From contig NC_091341.1 of the NCBI RefSeq assembly GCF_038502225.1, forward strand, positions 5,322,525 through 5,386,524: 64,000 nt of DNA, in the 5' to 3' direction. The position numbers and the translations under genes are program-made. The notes under the pieces are model-generated. The model saw nothing but the letters and a program-made list of their open reading frames with translations, did not search any database and was not told where the DNA came from. Positions 56,987-64,000 of this stretch are shown here, one piece after another. Source of the stretch: Cherax quadricarinatus. Taxonomy: Eukaryota; Arthropoda; Malacostraca; Decapoda; Parastacidae. How positions within the stretch are numbered: the first letter of the stretch is position 1; every line of letters starts with the position of its first letter.

Positions 56987-57627
56987 ATAGGTAGTTCATT
57001 ATGAAGCAATATAACTCGCCATTGCTGGGTTATATTGCACAAATATCTCAGAGAACATAAATGGCGGTAATTCATCTTGCGGGTAGACAACACTTACTTT
57101 TGTGGTTGGTAAATCCTGCACATCTCCAGCCTTTTGCATACATGGTCTACCTGGCATCACCAGATCCAATTACAAGACGGACCAGGAGGCCCATTTAAGC
57201 CTGGCGTTAAGATCAAAGACGGGCTTCAAATTTAGGCATTTGTTAATTATTTATCGTCGAAGGTGGTATCGTCAAAATTTTTTGCTCTTTCAAGAAGGAT
57301 TATGTTAACAATCTGAGAATTCTTCATCTGATAGGCTTCAAAATTTTCAACGCCGGTGTACCGTAACAAGGAAAAGGCAAAATGAATGGCTATCTGATTG
57401 GCTTCATATCTTCTATAATCAAGTTCATATTTCCTGAGTTCAGTCTTATGAGTGTTGATATACACAAGGAAGGTACCAAGATGCAGGTGTGTGTCTTCTT
57501 GGGGAAGTTAAGTTAAAGCTCCTGGTTCCAGCCACACAGCAAGATATCTAAGTTTATCGTGACTTACTAATGATTACTATAATTAAGCAAGGTGATATAC
57601 TTTACTCAGCTAAGTGTTAGAACTGCT

Positions 57628-60600
57628 GCACCACCAGGTTACCACTGCTGCACCACCAGGTTACCACTGCTTCACCACCAGGTTACCACTGCTGCACCAC
57701 CAGGTTACCACTGCTGAACCACCAGGTTACCACTGCTGCACCACCAGGTTACCACTGCTGCACCACCAGGTTGACATGCCTCACCACCAGCTTTCCACTG
57801 CTGCAACACCAGGTTACCAGTGCTGCTACACCACCAGGCTACCACTGCCTCACCACCAGGTTGACATACCTCACCACCAGGTTACCACTGCTGCAACACC
57901 AGGTTACCACTGCTGTACCACCAGATTACCACTGCTGCACCACCAGGTTACCACTGCCTCACCACCAGGTTGACATGCCTCACCACCAGGTTACCACTGC
58001 TGCACCACCACATTACCACTGCTGCGCCACCAAATTACCACTGCTGCACCACCAGGTTACCACTGCTGTACCACCAGGTTACCACTGCTGCACCACCAGG
58101 TTACCACTGCTGGACCACCAGGTTACCACTGCTGCACCACCAGGTTACCACTGCTGCACCACCAGGTTACCACTGCTGCACCACCAGGTTACCACTGCTG
58201 CACCACCAGGTTACCACTGCCTCAGCACCAGGTTACCACTGCTGCACCACCAGGTTACCACTGCTGCACCACCAGGTTACCACTGCTGCACCACCAGGTT
58301 ACCACTGCTGCACCACCAGGTTACCACTGCCTCAGCACCAGGTTAACACTGCTGCACCACCAGGTTACCACTGCTGCAACACCAGGTTACCACTGCAGCA
58401 CCACCAGGTTACCACTGTTGCACCACCAGGTTACCACTGCTGCACCACCAGGTTACCACTGCCTCACCACCAGGTTACCACTGCCTCACCACCAGGTTAC
58501 CACTGCCTCACCACCAGGTTACCACTGCTGCACCACCAGGTTACCACTGCTGCACCACCAGGTTACCACTGCTGCACCACCAAGTTACCAATGCTGCACA
58601 ACCAGGTTACCACTGCCCCACCACCAGGTTACCACTGGTGCACCACTAGGTTACCACTGCTGCACCACCAGGTTACCACTGCTGCACCACCAGGTTGCAC
58701 CCAGGTTGCCACTGCTGCACCACCAGGTTACCACTGCTGCACCACCAGGTTACCACTGCTGCACCACCAGGTTACCACTGCTGCACCACCAGGTTACCAC
58801 TGCTGCACCACCAGGTTACCACTGCTGCACCACCAGGTTACCACTGCTGCACCACCAGGTTACCACTGCTGCACCACCAGGTTACCACTGCGTCACCACC
58901 AGTTTACCACTGCTGCACCACCAGGTTACCACTGCTGCACCACCAGGTTACCACTGCTGCACCACCAGGTTACCACTGCTGCACCACCAGGTTACCACTG
59001 CTGCACCACCAGGTTACCACTGCTGCAACACAAGGTTACCACTGCTGCACCACCAGGTTACCACTGCTGCACCACCAGGTTACCACTGCTGCACCACCAG
59101 GTTTCCACTGCTGCACCACCAGGTTACCACTGCTGCACCACCAGGTTACCTCTGCTGCACCACCAGGTTACCACTGCTGCACCACCAGGTTACCACTGCT
59201 GCACCACCAGGTTACCACTGCTGCTCCACCAGGTTACCACTGCCTCACCACCAGGTTACCACTGCTGCACCACCAGGTTACCACTGCTGCACCACCAGGT
59301 TACCACTGCTGCACCACCAGGTTACCACTGCTGCACCACCAGGTTACCACTGCTGCACCACCAGGTTACCACTGCTGCACCACCAGGTTACCACTGCTGC
59401 ACCACCAGGTTACCACTGCCTCAGCACCAGGTTACCACTGCTGCACCACCAGGTTACCACTGCTGCACCACCAGGTTACCACTGCTGCACCACCAGGTTA
59501 CCACTGCCTCAGCACCAGGTTACCACTGCTGCACCACCAGGTTACCACTGCTGCAACACCAGGTTACCACTGCTGCACCACCAGGTTACCACTGCTGCTC
59601 CACCAGGTTACCACTGCTGCACCACCAGGTTACCACTGCCTCAGCACAAGGTTACCACTGCTGCACCACCAGGTTACCACTGCTGCAACACCAGGTTACC
59701 ACTGCTGCAACACCAGGTTACCACTGCTGCACCACCAGGTTACCACTGCAGCACCACCAGGTTACCACTGCTGCACCACCAGGTTACCAGTGCTGCACCA
59801 CCAGGTTACCACTGCCTCAGCACCAGGTTACCACTGCTGCACCACCAGGTTACCACTGCTGCACCACCAGGTTACCACTGCTGCACCACCAGGTTACAAC
59901 TGCTGCACCACCAGGTTACCACTGCCTCAGCACCAGGTTACCACTGCTGCACCACCAGGTTACCACTGCTGCACCACCAGGTTACCACTGCTGCACCACC
60001 TGGTTACCACTGCAGCACCACCAGGTTACCACTGCTGCACCACCAGGTTACCACTGCTGCACCACCAGGTTACCACTGCTGCACCACCATGTTTCCACTG
60101 CTGCACCACCAGGTTACCACTGCTGCACCACCAGATTAGCACTGCTGCACCACCAGGTTACCACTGTCTCCCCACCAGTTTACCACTGCCTCACCGACAG
60201 GTTACCACTGCTGCACCACCAGGTTACCACTGCGGCACCGCCAGGTTACCACTGCTGCACCACCAGGTTACCACTGCTGCACCACCAGGTTACCACTGCT
60301 GCACCACCAGGTTACCACTGCTGCACCACCAGGTTACCACTGCTGCACCACCAGGTTACCACTGCTGCACCACGAGGTTACCACTGCTGCACCACCAGGT
60401 TACCACTGCTGCACCACCAGGTTACCACTTGCACCACCAGGTTACCACTGCTGCACCACCAGGTTACCACTGCCGCACCACCAGGTTACCACTGCTGCAC
60501 CACCAGGTTACCACTGCTGCACCACCAGGTTACCACTGCTGCACCACCAGGTTACCACTGCTGCAACACCAGGTTACCACTGCTGCACCACCAGGTTACC

Positions 60601-63592
60601 ACTGCTGCACCACCAGGTTATCACTGCTGCACCACCAGGTTACCACTGCTGCACCACCAGGTTACCACTGCTGCACCACCAGGTTACCACTGCTGCACCA
60701 CCAGGTTACCATTGCTGCACCACCAGGTTACCACTGCTGCACCACCAGGTTACCTCTGTCTCACCATCAGGTTACCACTGCTGCACCACCAGATTACCAC
60801 TGCTGCACCACCAGGTTACCACTGCCTCAGCACCAGGTTATCACTGCTGCACAGCCAGGTTACCACTGCCTCACCATCAAGTTACCACTACCTCACCACC
60901 AGGTTGCCACTACCTTATCACCAGGTTGCAGCTGCTGCACCACCAGGTTACCACTGCTTCAACACCAGGTTACCACTGCCTCACCACCAGTTTACCACTG
61001 CTGCACCACCAGGTTACCACTGCTGCACCACCAGGCTACCATTGATTCACCACCAGGTTACCACTGCTTCACCACCAGGTTACCACTGCTGCACAACCAG
61101 GTTACCACTGCCTCACCATCAGGTTACCACTGCTGCACCATCAGGCTACCACTGCTTCACCAGTAGGTTACCATTACCTCACCACCAGGCTACCACTGCC
61201 TCACCACTAGGTTACCACTGCTACACAACAAGGTTACCACTACCCCACCACCAGGTTACCACTGCCTCACCGCCAGGTTACCACTGCCTCACCACCAGGT
61301 TACCACTGCCTCACCATCAGGTTACCACCGCTATGCAACAAGGTTACCACTGCCTCACCACCAGGTTACCACTGTCTCACCACCAGGTTACCACTGCCTC
61401 ACCATCAGGTTACCACTGCCTCACCACAAGGCTACCACCGCTATACAACAAGGTTACCACTGCCTCACCACCAGGTTACCACTGCCTCACCACAAGGTTA
61501 CCACTGCCTCACCATCAGGTTACCACTGCCTCACCACCAGGCTACCACCGCTATACAACAAGGTTACCACTGCCTCACCACCAGGTTACCACTGCCTCAC
61601 CATCAGGTTACCACTGCTGCACCCCCAGGTTACCACTGCTGCACCACCAGGCTACCACTGCTTCACCAGTAGGTTACCATTACCTCACCACCAGGCTACC
61701 ACTGCCTCACCACTAGGTTACCACTGCCTCACCATCAGGTTACCACTGCTGCACCCCCAGGTTACCACTGCTGCACCACCAGGCTAACCACTGCTTCACC
61801 AGTAGGTTACCATTACCTCACCACCAGGCTACCAATGCCTCACCACTAGGTTACCACTGCTACACAACAAGGTTACCACTGCCCCACCACCAGCTTACCA
61901 CTGTCTCACCACTAGGTTACCACTTCTGCACAACAATGTTACCACTAGCCCCCAACAGGTTACCACTGCAGCACCACCAGATTACTACTGCTGCACCACC
62001 AGGTTACCACTGTCTCACCACCAGGTTACCACTGTCTCACCACCAGGTTACCACTGCCTCACCATCAGGTTACCACTGCCTCACCACCAGGTTACCACCG
62101 CTATACAACAAGGTTACCACTGCCTCACCACCAGCTTACCACTGCTGCACCACGAGGTTACCACTGCCTCACCACCAGGTTACCATTGTTGCACCACCTG
62201 GTTACCACTGCTGCACCACCAGGTTACCACTGCTGCACCACCAAGTTACCACTGCTGCACAACCAGGTTACCACTGCTGAACAACAAGTTTACCACTGCC
62301 CCACCACCAGGTTACCACTGGTGCACCACCAGGTTACCACTGCCTCAACACCAGGTTGTCACTGCTTCACAACCAGGTTACCACTGCCTCACCACAATGT
62401 TACCACTGCCTCACCACCAGGTTACCACTACCTCACCAACAGGCAACCACTACCTTATCACCAGGTTACAACTGCTGCACCATGTTTCCACTGCTGCACC
62501 ACCAGGTTACCACTGCTGCACCACCAGGTTACCACTGCCTCCCCACCAGTTTACCACTGCCTCTTTACCAGGTTGCCACTGCCTCACCACCAGGTTGCCA
62601 CTGCCTCACCACCAGGTTACCACTGCCTCACCACCAGGTTACCACTGCCTCACCACCAGGTTACCACTGCCCCACCACCAGGTTAACACTGCCTCACCAC
62701 CAGGTTACCACTGCCTCACCACCAGGCAACCACTGCCTCACCACCAGGTTACCACTGCTGCACCACCAGGTTGCCACTGCTGCACCACCAGGTTACCACT
62801 GCTGTACAACAAGGTTACCACTGCCTCACCACCAGGTTACCACTGCTGCACCACCAAGTTACCACTGCTGCACCACCTGGTTACCACTGCCTCACTACAA
62901 GGTTACTACTGCCTCACCGTCAGGTTACCACTGCTGCACCACTAGGTTACCACTTCTGCACCGCCAGGCTACCACTCCCTCACCACCAGGCTACCACTGC
63001 CTCACCATTAGGTTACCACTGCTTCACAACAAGGTTACCACTGCCCTACCACCAGATTACCACTGCGTCACCACTAGGTTACCACTGGTGCACCACCAGG
63101 CTACCACTGCCTCACCACCAGTTTACCACTACCTTATCACCAGGTTACCACTGCTGCACCACCAGGTTACCACTGCTGTACAACAAAGTTACCACTGCCC
63201 CACCACCAGATTACCACTGCCTCACTACCAGGTTACCACTGCCTCACCACCAGGTTACCACTGCTGCACCACCAGGTTGCCACTGCCTCACCACCAGGTT
63301 ACCACTGCTGCACCACCAGGCTACCACTGCTTCACCAGTAGGTTACCATTACCTCACCACCAGGCTACCACTGCCTCACCACTAGGTTACCACTGCTGCA
63401 CAACAAGGTTACCACTGCCCCACCACCAGATTACCACTGCGTCACCACTAGGTTACCACTGCTGCACCACCAGGTTACCACTGCTGTACAACAAAGTTAC
63501 CACTGCCCCACCACCAGATTACCACTGCCTCACCACCAGGTTACCACTGCGTCACCACCAGGTTACCACTGCTGCACCACTGTTACTGTCTC
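57628..63592. repeat. Giant minisatellite M10, 22-bp unit, about 270 copies
   Basis: Units contain CACCACCAGGTTACCACTGC plus a variable dinucleotide (TG, CT, TT). The array is fairly uniform from 58700 to 60850. From about 60880 to the right end, variants (CCTCACC, CTTCACC, CTATACAACAAG, GGCTACC) are mixed in. With a 22-bp period every plus frame reads the same 22-codon cycle (around HHQVTTAAPPGYHCCTTRLP), giving open frames up to 1248 residues. The lack of frame preference argues against a gene. Confidence 0.97.
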
Positions 63593-63651
63593 ATTACTTA
63601 ACCACTCGTCCCTCCTACACAATATGCAACTAATTTTTTGGGTCGCTGCGT

Positions 63652-64000
63652 AATCCCAGAAAGGTATCCCTGTATTCCATAAGCCCAGCACCATCTCCCT
63701 GAACAATCCCAGAAAGGTATCCCTGTATTCCATAAGCCCAGCACCATCTCCCTGAACGATCCCAGAAAGGTATCCCTGTATTCCATAAACCCAGCACCAT
63801 CTCCCTGAACGATCCCAGAAAGGTATCCCTGTATTCCATAAACCCAGCACCATCTTCCTGAACGATCCCAGAAAGGTATCCCTGTATTCCATAAACCCAG
63901 CACCATCTCCCTGAACGATCCCAGAAAGGTATCCTTGTATTCCATAAACCCAACATCCTCTACCACAATGCACACAAAGGGGATACTGCATAACATTTAT
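63652..64000. repeat. Minisatellite M11, 53-bp unit, about 6 copies, near the window end
   Basis: Units contain AATCCCAGAAAGGTATCCCT and CCCAGCACCATCTCCCTGAA in strict 53-bp register until about 63960, where the last unit degenerates (CCAACATCCTCTACC). Minus-strand frames reading GYLSGIVQGDGAG are repeat artefacts. Confidence 0.93.

Larger units (their letters stand above)
56044..57627. other. Non-coding stretch
   Basis: Contains an A run at 56155, a SINE S2 copy (listed separately), repeated GACTGACTGA phrases at 56655-56800 and a GA tract. The region 57240-57470 has two similar phrases (CTGATAGGCTTCAAAAT and CTGATTGGCTTCATATC). No gene is recognised. Confidence 0.55.

Noticed and set aside
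57970..61716. A 1248-residue open frame rich in Cys, His and Thr
   Set aside because: All three plus frames give the same repeated peptide because the unit is 22 bp. Frame-preserving constraint is absent; single-base losses occur without consequence.

Overview
This is a stretch of animal (eukaryotic) genome made almost entirely of repeats. I recognise no host protein-coding gene, rRNA, tRNA or CRISPR array. Very long dinucleotide tracts (TA, CA/TG, GA/CT), several kilobase-scale minisatellites, several LINE families, a pogo/Tigger DNA transposon, mariner relics and tRNA-derived SINEs point to an invertebrate. The exact dispersed repeats (an RTE-like 3' end carrying CCACCCTGCC, a repeat with the core ACGTTTCGCC, a CR1-like 3' end) recall decapod crustacean genomes such as crayfish, lobster or shrimp. 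That taxonomic call rests on memory and was not searched.

Layout. 0-8 kb: a 29-bp minisatellite (M1), an antisense CR1-like LINE (LINE-A) bounded by TG tracts with a nested insertion inside it, an inverted pair of tRNA-derived SINEs, and an 18/21-bp minisatellite (M2). 8-13.3 kb: antisense RTE-like LINE-B fragments, TA tracts, an inverted-repeat element (R1), a mariner relic and a perfect 120-bp inverted repeat of element R3. 13.3-19.5 kb: a 6.2-kb array of a 24-bp unit (M4) that grows out of an R3 copy. 20-31.5 kb: SINE and LINE fragments, a head-to-head LINE-B pair, R1 and R2 (MITE-like) copies. 32-35 kb: further minisatellites (M6, M7). 35.7-47.2 kb: a Tigger element with a broken transposase, then a chain of LINE ends, a MITE, a second head-to-head LINE-B pair and a 268-bp palindrome, most of them separated by TA tracts; then a LINE with a restriction-like-endonuclease-type C-terminus and a LINE-A copy with an 886-codon open frame. 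47-51 kb: decayed mariner and R2 copies. 51.9-64 kb: minisatellites M8 (36 bp), M9 (21 bp), M10 (22 bp, 6 kb) and M11 (53 bp).

The most interesting theme is structural. Nearly every TA tract touches a recognisable transposon end, the best LINE-A copies lie between CA/TG tracts, LINE-B copies repeatedly sit 5'-to-5' as inverted pairs, and at least two tandem arrays (M4 and a 42-bp array in an old LINE 3' region) seem to have been seeded from transposon sequence. Three different 3' ends share the same short stem-loop-like terminus, consistent with one LINE machinery mobilising several families.

Minisatellites make up roughly a third of the window by my coordinates. Several have period lengths divisible by three (M1 and M6 do not) and so give enormous open frames on both strands. 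I treat all of those as artefacts, not genes.
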